A DNA stretch of 64,000 nt from Chrysoperla carnea. Lineage: Eukaryota > Arthropoda > Insecta > Neuroptera > Chrysopidae. How positions within the stretch are numbered: position 1 is the stretch's first letter; each line of letters starts with the position of its first letter. The stretch lies in the NCBI RefSeq assembly GCF_905475395.1, contig NC_058338.1:47341935-47405934 (forward strand). The letters run 5' to 3'. The translations under genes were made by a program, and so were the position numbers. The notes below the pieces were generated by a model that saw only the letters and a program-made list of their open reading frames with translations, ran no database searches and was not told the DNA's origin. Of the stretch, positions 36,001 to 47,751 are shown piece after piece.

Positions 36001-38719
36001 AAATCTACGCATTGCATCAAAGAGGTAGGGTGGGTGGTATTATGTTATAAATTCGTTTCGTAACAGTAGGTGAAGTAAATGTCAAGGAAGTGCCTTTTGG
36101 GAGTGTCTTTTTCTAAACCTCACTTCCCCCTTTTATTATCCAAATATTATGCTTTCTCAGCAAATTGAGTTAGATGTAATCGAGTTTTTTTAAGGTTTTA
36201 TGCAATTTTAAGACTCCTTAAATTGAGGTAGAAGGTTGAATTAAGGTAGTTTGTACTTCCCGGCTCCATCCGCTTGTTTTAATATTTCATGTATATAAGA
36301 ACATTTCTAGACAAAAAATTCAATTAAGATTTAAAAAATTTATTTTTAAGATCTAATGAGGGGAAAATATGACCCTAGTAATCGAGCTCTGCTGGTCATA
36401 GAGTTTTTTTCTACTTAATTAGTTTTGATTTTAGGACCAAAATTGAACCAATGGGTGCGTACGAAAGACTGCAGAGTTGAATTGCAGCTTCTGACTTACC
36501 TAAAGCCTAAAAGCTTTGCTCCTTTGTATACTTTTTGTTATAACCTACTTTTTATGCCAATGCATGCAAATTAATTTTAACTTAGGGTGGTCTAGTACCC
36601 TAACCAAGCAGCTTTGCAATAAAGTAATCAAAATCGATTTATTTGAACTTTACCAAATAAAGAGTTATAAAAACCTTTTTTAGGTTGTACCCTGTATATT
36701 AATTGAAATTTAAAATAAAAAACAACCTCTCAGAAACCAATTAAAAAATTTTCGGTTTGTTTTCAAATTCATTGGTTCAATTTTTTCTCTAAAATACTTA
36801 AAAATTTAGCAAATGCGATTCTAATTAATTCATGAAAATACTATTACAATTATATATTTTTATATTTTTCCTAAAATAAGCTATTTTGCAAAAAAATAAT
36901 ATAATTTCTTCTTTTTTCCAAAATACTTCGAAAACGAAGCTGTTTCGCTAAGCTATTTTATTACGCAATCTATACATTTTGTAACAAATAAATAATATTA
37001 AAATATCAGTTTCTTTTACCGTCATCATGATGCGCAGCTGGATAAACATGAGATGAACTAGTTTGGATCGAATCTCGATCATTTCCTGTAAAACCCGGCA
37101 AAGTTTTTGATTGTTTCGTGAGTGCTTTTGTAAATAGTACTTGATTTTTTGGAGAATCCATAGATGATGATTTATCTGAAGCAAATTTTGGTGAGTCTGT
37201 TGTTAAACCAGAATTTCTTATCGATTCTAATGAACTCTAAAAAAACAAAACAATTTTTATTTGAATATATTTACCTCATACACTTTTCCACCAATAATAT
37301 ATACAGAGTTGATCACGCTATACGACAAGGAAGATTATGGCTAAACGGCTTGATTTTAACAAAATTTTCTTTCAAGGATAGATGGACGGTTATTGACTGT
37401 ACATTTTAAAATTATTTTCGTAATATACAGGGTGACCGGAAACGCGGAATGCATGAAAGTTGTATCTGATTCTACGATCAAAATAAAGGTGTTTTTCATG
37501 AAGGTTTACCTCACTTTAATGTCACGGTTTTCGAAATATTCTGTATTTTCTGAAATTATAGTAGCAATTTTAACGTATAATTTCTCAAAACTTATAACAG
37601 TTGTTCAAACCATAAACTTGGAGTCTACTAATCGATTAAATTTCTTGTCGCAACTGTGAATACGAGTACAGGTTGTCACAAAATTATGGCTAAAGAATTA
37701 AAAGTTTTAAACGATAATAACTTGTTTAACTTAAATACAACACATGGTTTATGTTAATTGTAAATGTAATTGCATAGAGTCATTTATATCCAAAAAGTTT
37801 TGAGATAGAAGTCATTTTTTGACACAAATATGTTAAAAGTGCCTAAAATTTATAAAAATACTAGCCTGATACCCGCCCGTTTCACTGGGCTAAAAAGTAA
37901 AAAACATCGCTTTGTAGTCTCCACCTACCTTGATGTGCACAGTTTTCAATTTTGTTAAATGTAAAATAGTCATAATTCATTCAGTATATCAGAAAAGTTG
38001 GCCAAGAATGGTTTAACAATTACTATTTTAAATTTTTACAGAATACTTTAATTTATGGTTCAAAATGATGGTTATGAATCTGCTCTGTCTATAATCATCA
38101 TTTTGAACCATAAATTACAGATTTCTGTAAAAATTTAAAATAGTAAATGTTAGATTAAATTTTATTTTTTAACATATCTTAATAAATTATAGCTCATGTG
38201 TTATTCTGATATATCAGCTATATTGCTGTACAGTTTCATTTAAAATCATGCGCTAGTTTTAGCGTGAAATCGTACCAAACAAACAAACATCCTTACTTTC
38301 GCATTTATAATATATAGAGATAGAATATATTTTTGGTCGATATTGGACCATATTCGATTAAGTTTCCTAAAATTGATATCACTAAACCTCTTCAGTAGAT
38401 ACAAAACCAGAAATAAAAGTTATTACTACTACTATTTATACTTGGTTTAAAGGTGTAAAGTCATTTCGAATATTTGGAGAAAAACATCAAATTTACACAA
38501 TTGAGAAGATCTCATTAATACACTTTTATATTTCGATTCAATTTCGAAAAATTACCAATAAAATTACAAAAGTACAAAATTTTTCCAAAACTAACAACTA
38601 ACTAATTCACTTACAGGTATAAAATTTCCACTACTTTCATCGGATAAGTTAAATGAAATACCATTACAATATCGAATCACAAATACACAAAATGTTAATA
38701 AAAATATTTGATAGAACAT
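33079..38719 (-). CDS. Secreted His/Gly/Asp-rich protein, five exons, 332 aa
   Basis: Exons in reading order: 38615-38719, 37020-37236, 35756-35908, 34167-34435, 33079-33333. The lengths sum to 999 nt, in frame throughout. Residues 1-20 are a signal peptide (MFYQIFLLTFCVFVIRYCNG). Exon 2 is Ser-rich (SPKFASDKSSSMDSPKN). Exon 3 has a Gly/Ser stretch and GGDGYHHG. Exon 4 is packed with His, Gly, Asp and Tyr (GYHGYDGGHYGDGHDVGHY), which could bind metal or act in cuticle or egg-shell matrix. Exon 5 gives a hydrophobic segment (LKTLLIPLAGLALLGTAAAF), then NPVLLQLGV, then KKKRRRRS at about 286-292, a possible furin-type site, and a Pro-rich tail. I recall similar hydrophobic-plus-basic modules in insect secreted proteins but cannot name the family. 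The exon 3 borders are the weakest: the acceptor lacks a good pyrimidine tract, and a second phase-1 donor lies 16 bp upstream. Confidence 0.75.
35385..35640. repeat. Dispersed repeat with CTTACGTAAG motifs, copy 2
   Basis: It holds the inverse of the 18720-19010 blocks: CCATTCTTACGTAAGGTTTA, ATATTAGAAATAATTTATGC, TCTTTAATTTACGTCAAACA, and TTATTATTCGACAAAACG. It lies in the intron between exons 3 and 4 of the His-rich secreted protein gene, near a G-rich run (AGGGGGGTGGAGAGGGGAGG). Confidence 0.7.
37861..38320 (-). mobile_element. Non-autonomous Helitron, 460 bp
   Basis: Read on the minus strand it starts TCTCTATATATTATAAATGC at 38320 after a flanking A, and ends CAGGCTAG at 37861 before a flanking T. 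A GCCCAGTGAAACGGGC hairpin lies next to the 3' end. A second, perfect-looking hairpin of about 55-bp arms (38030-38145, around ATGGTTCAAAATGATG) sits inside. Its ends resemble those of the Helitron at 6740-7226. It occupies intron 1 of the His-rich secreted protein gene. Confidence 0.82.
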
Positions 38720-39235
38720 GTTTTATTCGTTTCGATTTAATATCAAAATGTCGCACTAATAAATAACACTAATAATTTTTAAAACATTATATCGAAGCGA
38801 AATCTCGAAAAATTGATTTGTTTATCTTTGAAGCCTAAAAACGAGTTTTTGTACTAATATTACATATAGCCAGACTATATCTTACAGATATAGAGTTTAT
38901 CTGATAAATGAAATATACAATTAATATGATGAGTCTTTTAAGACCCCAAACTCTTCATTAAAAAAATAAAATAAAATTATCTATATTGTTCGAAGAAATG
39001 AAAAAATTTCTCTACTTGGTAGTGAAAAACGAATTATATGTTTAAAAAATCTATTGTTATTTGTAGACCGTAACATCAATGGATTTTTTTTTGTTTTGTT
39101 TTTAAAATAGTATAAATTATTATAATATTTGTCATTTAATAAGTATCTAATAACGAATGAAAGAAACATTGTCCAAAAACATCCATTTAACTTCTATGCT
39201 TAAGTGGCAAATATTCAAAATTTTACCAGATACAA
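38720..39235. other. Upstream region of the His-rich secreted protein gene
   Basis: AT-rich spacer containing the expected promoter. No element can be named with confidence. Confidence 0.3.
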
Positions 39236-39622
39236 GTTGGCAGCTATTCGGACCGTGCGTGAATTTTATTGGAGGCGTTTCCATGGTAACGATACACTAC
39301 TTAAATTATGTAATTGTATGGATGCATATATGACTTACATTGAAAATTTAATATTATTGTCTCACAAATTTAAATAAATAATTATGATAATTTTCATTTG
39401 AAAAATAATACTGCAATTTGATTTCTTATTTTCACAATTTTTAATGCATTAAGTTTAATTAATTACTGTTTTTCAATAATTTTAATTTGACATTTTCTAT
39501 AACATTTACATGTAAAGAATTACAAATTAGTCATAACAGCCTCCTTTATCGCCAAAATTTTTCACTGGAAGCGCTGACATCGATTTTATTGTCCCTTCCA
39601 TGATTACGCACACAACGAATAG
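39236..39622 (+). repeat. Dispersed repeat, 24/39-kb family copy 2
   Basis: Direct-orientation relative of 24171-24585. It shares TTTCCATGGTAACGATACAC, the GACATTTTCTATAACATT block, and TGATTACGCACACAACGAAT at the right end, with several small deletions. Confidence 0.85.
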
Positions 39623-39644
39623 GATATGATAGTACTTGTTAATG

Positions 39645-39735
39645 ATGTGCCGGATATCCGTATCTGTACCCGCGGATATCCGCCATAAATAAAAGAAATA
39701 TCCGTTTCTTTTTTAGGGGATCTTATACGGATCTT
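39645..39735. repeat. hAT-like terminus rich in GGATATCCG
   Basis: The stretch GTGCCGGATATCCGTATCTG, followed by CGCGGATATCCGCC and later ATACGGATCTTATTGG, resembles iterated subterminal motifs of some insect hAT elements. No second end or target duplication was found. Confidence 0.35.
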
Positions 39736-39959
39736 ATTGGTATTTATTTTTTTAATATCTATAGAAAATAGAATAATTTAAAAAATAAATTCAAAAAATA
39801 ATAATTAGACGATTTTTTAAATAGTGGGAAGGTCAAATATTGGAAGCATCACCGCATGCAAAAAAGCTTTTTTTGCTAAAAATCTTTGCTGTTAAATCTC
39901 CGAATAGATTTAAAGGTAATTTCTTAAATAGGTAAAAATTGTAGTGAACAAAAAAATTC

Positions 39960-40560
39960 AAGAGAAAACCAACTATTAAATGAGTTAATTGTTGAAATAC
40001 TCTTTTTATAAATTAGAAGAGTTTAGAAAACCAACACAATTATGGCGGCCTTTCGACATTTATTTGGTTTTCCAAAATTTTTAAATTTTTCTAAAGTATT
40101 TTCTACATTTGTTGTCGTTTTTCGAAAATGTTTCACTAGACCACACAAGTTGAGGCTACCTGCAAATTTTCAACTTCTTATCTTTTATAGAAATATAAAT
40201 ACTTTTATATATATCTTTTGTAGAAAATGGACACCTATGTTTTCTTCTAATCTGCGCCCTCATAGGTACATAGTGACGTTTACGAAAAAGTGTTTCAAAC
40301 AAAAATTGTTATTTTTTTTATAAGGAAAATTTTTTTACAGTGAAATTTGTTTTCTATCTTTAACGGCTTATAAGATTGGTCCTACGGAACCAAGATCCAA
40401 ATGGCCTATGTTGCTCATTTTCAACTCAAATTCACTTTTTACGTCCTGACTCCGCTATAAAAATTTCAGCTTGATATCTTTTTTTGTTTTTGAATAATTA
40501 TGATAGCGAACAATTAGGTGATTTTATGAACACCTATAACAAAATTTAGTATTATCTTCT
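39960..40560 (-). repeat. 55-kb dispersed repeat family, long copy
   Basis: In reverse complement it carries AACAATTAGGTGATTTTATG, ACGTAAAAAGTGAATTTGAG and TTATAAGCCGTTAAAGATAG at one side. At the other it has GAGTTAATTGTTGAAATAC (39977-40000), the same end motif seen at 55563-55612 and 48755-48795. An internal stretch has diverged or been replaced. The plus-strand frame 40042-40323 belongs to this repeat. Confidence 0.65.
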
Positions 40561-41463
40561 TTTTCCGAAATGACTTCCGAGAAATTGTTATATAAAAATT
40601 TAAGTTGTTATTATGGATGTAAAATTTATATAAATATTATGTGTATGTGCTTCAGTAATTAATTAAATTTGATTTTCTAATAACAAAGAATTTTCTTTTT
40701 TTTTTATTAGTAAATTACTAAATTTATTTGACATTCGCTTGTAAGTGAATGTCCTACGCATTCCATTGTTTTTGAAGTAAACAATTGTTTTACCTTCTTT
40801 AATCAAGTTTAATTGATTATACCTAATACTTATTCTTGTTGGTTTTTTTGAAAATTCCCTAATCAGATTCCTGTTTGATTTTATAAGTTAAATTTTTGAA
40901 CAAAGTAAAAATAAAATACAATAAAATTTTGAAAATAACTTATTTTGTTGTATTTATTAAAGCTATGTTGTTTTAACATAGAAAAGGCCACTCAAACGTA
41001 AAAAATAATTTTGTAATAAATGTTTCTATAAGGTAAGATGTGGTATCTGGAATCATATGTACCTACCTTGTATCTTCTCTAGTCTCTCGATAGACATTTA
41101 TTACATATAAACTAAATACATATTTAATTGAAAAAAAAATTAATTCATCTTTTAAAATTTTCCACAGTTGTTTATTAGAGTGTAAACACTTCGTAAAAAA
41201 AAGTCCACCTCTCAGGGGCGTACCTTACCCTCTTTTATGGGAGGTAGTTGGGGAGTTTTAATCAGTTTTTTACAAATTACAAAAAAAGTATGAATCAAAT
41301 AAAAAAAATTCAATTAATTTACATGGAAATGTGCACAAATACTTCAGTTCTAGCTGAAAAACAAACAATTGATTCTTGCAATACAACTTTTAAGGTGTGG
41401 TCTCTATGGCAATTGCAGGTTATGACGTCACCAAGTGTTATTTTCCTTTCTTTCTATTTGTAT
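40561..41463. other. Spacer, nothing recognised
   Basis: AT-rich DNA. A hAT-like end CAGGGGCGTACC at 41213-41224 lacks a visible partner. No gene is supported. Confidence 0.3.
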
Positions 41464-41572
41464 CTCATCGTCACAAAATTTGCACGCTTTTTACCATTCT
41501 AATTCATACATATAGCTATATCACTTAGAATGGTTAAACCTGTGCAAATTTTGTGGCGCAGAATATACATTT
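41464..41572. repeat. Palindromic MITE, family 1 copy 2
   Basis: The arms TCGTCACAAAATTTGCACG and TGTGCAAATTTTGTGGCGCA, with inner ACCATTCTAA and TTAGAATGGT, are the same as in the copy at 2420-2540. Confidence 0.75.
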
Positions 41573-43048
41573 AAATCTTTCATATTTTCATAGTTCTTGA
41601 TGTTATCCAAAAACTGATTTCACACGATGTTTTGCTCGATAACGAACGTCCTTTGAAGCAATAAACAAGTTTTGGGACAAAGGTCCATTCCGTCTTGATA
41701 ACTTTAGTCGTTTTCAAGTGTAGGCGCATATTTACAGCCAAATAAAAAAAAATGAAAAAATTTTATTCTTAGTATTTTATAAAATTGAAAAATAAATATG
41801 GGTATGACCAAAGAGGTTATAGAACATAGAGGTTTAAAAGCATAGGAAAGCATATTGGCCGCAAAAAAGAGACCGAAAAAAGTGACCGTTTCCCTCTTTG
41901 TCTCGCAGCCTGGCAAAGCGCGAATATTAATATTTTGAATTATTGTATAAAGGCGTGCATGTCTGTGTATTTCATAGAGGTAATATTAGCTATCCGTATA
42001 CTTTTTTTAGGTCTCTCTCTAAAACGATCAACCGTTTGAATGGCCACATTACGGTTCTATGTTATTACTTCTTTGGTATGAACCCATCATCAGCGGAAAT
42101 TAATATTTTTTAATCAGTGAATAGTGACGTTTTTGTTTACTTTTCCTTGACATTTTTATTAAAATTATACACCAAATATTATATATTGCCACACTTCTCT
42201 ATTTACAAATCTGTACGAAATCGTCCTCAGTTTTAATTATGCTTACGTAAACTAATTAAAAACGTAAAAGTATGAAGATATTAGTATTTATAATAAATTA
42301 ATTATCTAAGTCTAAGAACAAAATATTTTACTTTTGCTATTTAATCAGTTTAATTTTTTTTAGTTATTTCATAACTTTATAATAACTGTTTAAGTTGTTG
42401 AAGTAATGATGACAATAAAAACAATTTCTTATCTCATGTAATAGTTATTAAAAGTAAAACATATTAATTATATATTTTTACAATTGTAATTAATTTTTAA
42501 CAACAAATTATTATTTAACGCTAATAGTTAAGTAATGAAATTAAATAATGGTTCTGTGAAAAATATGATTTTAAGTTTCTTGCGTTTTTTATTTACTTAC
42601 TTTTCAAAATTCATTATTTATCATAAGCACCCTGAGTTATGCAGTTTTGGAGATCTACGATTGAAGATTGCATACTCGCTGATTGCCATTACCATTTGCT
42701 GATTGATTTTTTTACATTTTTTTTTTAAATATGATTGTTGGGGCTCCCTTAATACATGTGGGATCAGGGCTTGGACCTAGTCGGTACCATGCATTTATCC
42801 AGTCCTGTCATACCAATCAGCATGATGGGATGTAATAAAGAATAGAAATATTGCATCATGATTTCAGTTAGTTTTATTTATTTATTCTAAGGCCCCATTA
42901 GTATAAAACCATCAAAAAAATAACATTTTAGCCCTTGGACTATATGATAACATATACCTATCATATGTGGATGTTACCTAATCACAATACGGGTATGTAA
43001 AAACAAAATTGTTGGCCTATTTGAAAGGGAACTGATTAAAAATTTTTC
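41573..43048. other. Spacer with one old repeat
   Basis: Segment 42625-42830 (CTGAGTTATGCAGTTTTGGA, GAAGATTGCATACTCGCTGA, GCATTTATCCAGTCCTGTCA) is related to 30755-30875. The remainder has no recognised feature. Confidence 0.4.
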
Positions 43049-43066
43049 TTTATTCTACAATCAAAA

Positions 43067-43294
43067 TTAATTTTTTAAGTAAGAATATCGCGTCAGAGTT
43101 GGTCTACAAGGTACCTGGTGCCCAACGTAAACGGTATCAACGTCGTTACCTGGATTATTCAAGAAATTCGTTATATAATCGGTCCAAACCCCCCGAGTCC
43201 AATCTTGTCTCGGGACTTGGAGACCAATTTTGTCGGGATATTCGTATCCAGCGACCCCAAAACCCCCACGTAACAAGCTTTGAATCATTTTCAT
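43067..43294 (-). CDS. Possible small protein or terminal exon, 75 aa
   Basis: A frame from the ATG at 43294 to TAA at 43067. AATAAA follows 13 bases after the stop (43049-43054, minus strand). It is clearly richer in G+C than its surroundings. The protein looks well mixed: MKMIQSLLRGGFGVAGYEYP, later QVPRQDWTRGVWTDYITNF and VYVGHQVPCRPTLTRYSYL. I see no signal peptide, membrane span or known motif. It could be a complete small gene, the last exon of a larger one, or a transposon scrap. The opposite strand is also open over 79 codons, but without a polyadenylation signal. Confidence 0.4.
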   Translation of the reverse strand: MKMIQSLLRGGFGVAGYEYPDKIGLQVPRQDWTRGVWTDYITNFLNNPGNDVDTVYVGHQVPCRPTLTRYSYLKN

Positions 43295-44669
43295 CACTAT
43301 TAACCGAATTTAGTATATTTAGTATATTTAATATTTAGTCAATTTAAAATGCAATTATGAAACGCATATTATTTATGCAAATTCATATTTTAAATTTCTT
43401 AGAAATTAATTTAGGTCACAAAATGTCCTGACGCTTCTAGAATCGAATCCAGAAAACCGAATTCAAATTCGTCTTACTGTTCAAATTTTTGAACTTCAGT
43501 GCTTCGTTTCTGCGACTAATTTCATAAATCCATAGAACGCTTGTTTTTCGCTATGTTTGTATGGCCAATAATTGTTAAGCAAATATTTGGTACGGAATCC
43601 TTAAATTATTAGCAAAAGGGAGAAAGAAAAGTAGTATTATTAAATATTATTACAGAATTATTAAAAAAAAAAACAATTTCATAATTAATATCGTTAAATC
43701 ATTATCGTGATATATTTACCTATTGTCCAACGATTCAATTCAGTCATTACTACAGATTGACATACGTGGATGCGTACACTAATCTGAAATGTACATCTAA
43801 CCAAGTTAATTATTTTTAGAAAAATACAAAATTTCTCTTTCTAATGTTTTAAGTTATTTGTCCAAGCGAAGCAAAATGTTATAAAAATTAATCCATATAT
43901 TTATATAAATGTCTGTCAACAGAACATTCATTGTTTGAAAATGCATTTAAGTCAGAAAGATTTCTATGTACAATTGTGCATATATATCATCTACCAATAA
44001 ATTGCATATTTCTGCTTATATGCAGTTGGTTGAAGAAACATAACATTTTACTTCTGAAAAATCTGCATTAAAACGGATCAGGATTGCCTTTTTGCAATCA
44101 ATTCAGGATTAAATCTATTACTATTTTTTTTGGACGTGTATCGTTAGGCCGGTTCTGTTTAGGTCTACAAATCCTAACAGTGACTTTTATGAATTTGTTC
44201 AAAATTGGTTCTAAGGGGTTTTCGAGGTCGCAAATTACGAATATGGTTCACCCAGGTTCAGCGGAACTACTTAATCCACCACATTAGTGATATCAAGAAT
44301 CCCCGAGTTTATTTGGATACATTAAAAGTCAAATTTGGCAAAAAATTTCGCATATGAGCATATAACCAAGACGCCCTTGGTGGTCTAGATCCATTGCGAA
44401 ATATTTTGGTTATTATGTTCTTTATAAGCAATCTCAAAAATCTTCATGTATCGATTTTGCATCCATTTTAAAGTAAATTTACACAAAAAATATTCAGACT
44501 GATCCTCTAGCTGTTCTATCTACTAACTATTTTTAATACATTTTTAAGTTTGTACAAAGTAATTTATAAAAGTCATTCATGGGATTTCTGGGATCAGGCC
44601 GTCCTGGCGTTCCAGTCCACGTCTTTAAAAAATAAAGTTTAAAAAAATTCCATCTCGATCCGTCTTACT
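43295..44669. other. Spacer, nothing recognised
   Basis: AT-rich DNA with chance short frames only, ending at the hAT target duplication. Confidence 0.3.
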
Positions 44670-44849
44670 CAGGGCCGGATTTAAATTTCTGCCGCCCTGG
44701 GGCACTTTAGAAAATGCCGCCCTATGACTGAAATTTTATTTTAATAGTTTTGATATCTTATTTTAAAAAAATTAGAATAACTAATTAATTGCAAAAAATT
44801 TATTATGTATTACATATTATTTATTACTGTTCTTTTAAATTAAAATTAA

Positions 44850-44880
44850 TCTTATCTTATATATTTAAACGAGCAATTCT

Positions 44881-44949
<69 letters not shown>

Positions 44950-45232
44950 ACGATCTTGGAAATGGCTCCAACGATTTTCATGAAAATGAGTATGTAGGGG
45001 TTTTTTGGGGCGATAAGTCGATCTAGCTAGGTTTCATTTATCAGAAATGTCGTTTTATCCGTCTTTTCATGAAAAATTCATCAGACATCTATTGGTGTAT
45101 AACGTAGTTAATGAAATACAATGCAAATTATAACATAACAAAAAGGAGGCGTTTGAGTAGTCTAAAGTGAAAAATATGACTCTTGCTGACATCTATTGGC
45201 GAATAACCGTACGAAGCTCGGTCATCCAGATA
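44850..45232 (+). mobile_element. Helitron-like insertion nested in the hAT copy
   Basis: Comparison with the uninterrupted copy (ATTAATTAGTATT) shows about 383 bp inserted between A and T with no target duplication, as Helitrons do. It begins TCTTATCTTATATATTTAAA. Near its end is a GC-rich imperfect hairpin ACCGTACGAAGCTCGGT, then CATCCAGATA. The final bases do not fit CTRR, so the 3' end is mutated or variant. A related fragment is at 48975-49135. Confidence 0.7.
44883..44947. repeat. (TA)n microsatellite
   Basis: About 32 uninterrupted TA dinucleotides lie in the 5' part of the nested Helitron-like insertion. The plus-strand open frame with repeated Ile-Tyr comes from it. Confidence 0.97.
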
Positions 45233-45643
45233 TTAGTATTATTTGATAATTCTCAAATTTCAGGAAAATTCATTGATCAATTAAAGTTTCTGTTATCAAA
45301 AAGACATACATAATTTGAAAATATTTTTAATTCTTCAAAAAAAACTGTATTAATTTATCAATTCCAGAAAATAAAAATATCAAATTTTATTTTTGCAAAC
45401 CTTTATGGAAATAAATTAATTAAACTATTTTAATAGTTTTCACTTAAATTTCCTATATTATAATATACAAAATTTTGATTTGATACATAATGCATAAATT
45501 ATATTTCTTGAAAAATAAAATGTTTATTTAAAAGAATTAGTTAATTATATATTGTATAGAAAATATTTTCTCACATTCCAAATTTTGCCGCCCTGGGAAC
45601 TAGCCCCGACTGCCCCTAGTGTAAATCCACCACTGGTCTTACT

Positions 45644-47625
45644 TCAAATTATGTTAGTCCCGTATGTATGATGTAGACCTAAAATTGATTAGATATCGAA
45701 TTTATATGCTTTTTGGGACACTGAATTTACTATAAATGGTCCCGTGAACGAAACATGGTCGATGAAGTAGAAATTCAAAAATTATATCAAAACTCTAATA
45801 CACTCTAATACATTTTGGAAATTTGTTGAAGCTAAGGTTATTTTTGTATTTTTTTTACGTTCTGAGGTCGAAATACAACACTTAATATTATTATCTATAA
45901 ATTGTCTAGCCTATCTTCCTTATTTCTTTATCAAATTCCATTATTTACACTCATTCTAGCTTATCGTGATGACTACTGACATAAAATTGACTCACGGTCT
46001 AAAAATTTACCGCTTAGGAAAAAAGGCTTAAAATAATTTTAGGCTAATAGGCTAATAAATAGGCTAAACATTATTTTAACATTTAATTTTGTTCATTACG
46101 CAATTTATATATCATATATGTAATAAAATTGCCGAAATAATTTCTCTCGCCTGTTTTGGCCACCGCACTGTTAGGTACTGCACTGCGGAATTCCTCACGG
46201 GTCGAGCTAGTTTGTTCTTAATTTTCACTATAATTTGTTTACAAAGCTATCTATACTTGACCAGAATTTGAGTAAGGGTCATTGCCATTTAATTTAGTGT
46301 AAAAACTACAGCTGAAAAAATTTAATAGAAGTCAATTTTCCTTTAGTATGATCTGAACAGCAATTAATTTTGAAGAGATGCAAATTTTATCTTTAAATGA
46401 ATTTTTTTTCCTAGAAGTGAAATTTCGCTAAATCTAAAAGTCAATAAAATTGAATAAGGTCTACACAATAAAGATTAAAATTCTCTATTATAAAACCGTA
46501 ATCTTCTCTATATGATAAAACTTTTCATATGACTATTTTCTCAGTTATAATATGTTGCAATTATACCTCACTTTGTAATTACAAATACAAAAACAATTAG
46601 TAATTATAATTTTCATAGCAAAGTAATGCCCATTAATGAAAGTACTTATCATTTAAATAAAAGTTTATTGTTCTAAAGTTAATTAACAGTAAAAATATGC
46701 GTATAAAACAATTTTATTATTATAATTATTTTGTTATAATTATCAATTTTTTCTTGATGAAATTAGTAAAATTTTAAAACAGAGAATATTAAAGGGAGTG
46801 CTGTAATGTTTGGGTATTCGGTGGTATATAGCGTATACCTTGTGGTTAAATTAAAAATAAAAATTTAATTATTGCAAATTGTTCTTATTGCGTCTTGCAA
46901 CTAATGCATTTATCTAATTAATGGACCTATTTAGTGCCACGAATGCAAGATATGTAGATTTCGATTCCTACCTTGTTTGTATTTCTCTATTTTTAAAATC
47001 TGTGCCGTAAAATTCCAATCTCTTATAAAAACAATATCGTTTTTACGTTAAACATTTTTACCTCCCAAAATACCTACTACGTTTGACTTAAAATTTTTCT
47101 TTAGTTTTCGTAGGAAAATTCGTTTCGAAAGAAATTTTTTCGAAATTCTGTCGGTTAACTTTTTGAAAGGTTAACATTTTTTCGAAAATATATTATGCAT
47201 AAATATTTACATTAATGTTAAAAAGTTATACATTAGTGTTAATTGGTAAAATTGGTAAAGTCAGTAATCAATCCTGAAAGAGGTTTCAAATAAGATTGAA
47301 ATTTTGTAGCAAATTTTACGTCCTTTTAATTTTATTAGTATTATTTTTTATAATTTTCACATTTAGGGAGGAATTTTAAATCAAAGCTTTTCTCATACAA
47401 GCTTCGAACGTAGTAGTCTATCTTAAATCGGTATGAGTATTTGTACGGGGTACCAAATGTGGCAATTGATTCTTACCTACCATATTACCATGATTACAGA
47501 CAGAAAAGAAAAAAAAATTTTTTTAATAATTTGTGCTGGTTTGATAACAATATTATTTCTAAGCTACGAAATAAATTATAGAATAAACAATGTAAATAAT
47601 TGATTTTTTATGTTTGTTATTACAG
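45644..47625. other. Spacer or upstream intron of the plus-strand gene
   Basis: AT-rich. If the exon at 47626 is real, at least the last part is its upstream intron. No other exon could be supported. Confidence 0.3.
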
Positions 47626-47702
47626 GTAAAACAAATTTTGCAGAAATCATGATTCGAAATATGAAAAATATTCAAAAGGCTGAAACAAGCGCTTATATTC
47701 AA
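47626..47702 (+). CDS. Candidate internal exon A of a long-intron gene
   Basis: A 77-nt segment lies between a good acceptor (TTTGTTATTACAG) and a consensus donor (CAA|GTAAGT). It is open in one frame, reading KTNFAEIMIRNMKNIQKAET then SAYIQ. It enters in phase 1 and leaves in phase 0, which matches the start of the exon at 60297-60394. Joined, the two would read SAYIQ-LLNTLAHDLDLML. This looks like an amphipathic helix-rich region of an intracellular protein. I do not recognise the family. Upstream exons were not found. Confidence 0.5.
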
Positions 47703-47751
47703 GTAAGTTTAAATTATAAATATTTTTTGTAAAAAAAAAATTTTAAAAGAT

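Larger units (their letters stand above)
44670..45635. mobile_element. Non-autonomous hAT element, 966 bp, interrupted
   Basis: This is the inverse-orientation copy of the hAT element at 14352-14950. It starts CAGGGCCGGATTTAAAT and ends GTAAATCCACCACTG. Perfect 8-bp target duplications GTCTTACT lie at 44662-44669 and 45636-45643. Removing the inserted segment 44850-45232 leaves about 583 bp, close to the 599 bp of the other copy. No transposase frame is present. Confidence 0.92.

Noticed and set aside
44789-44983. Plus-strand frame with a long Ile-Tyr run
   Set aside because: It reads through the (TA)n microsatellite inside the nested Helitron-like insertion.
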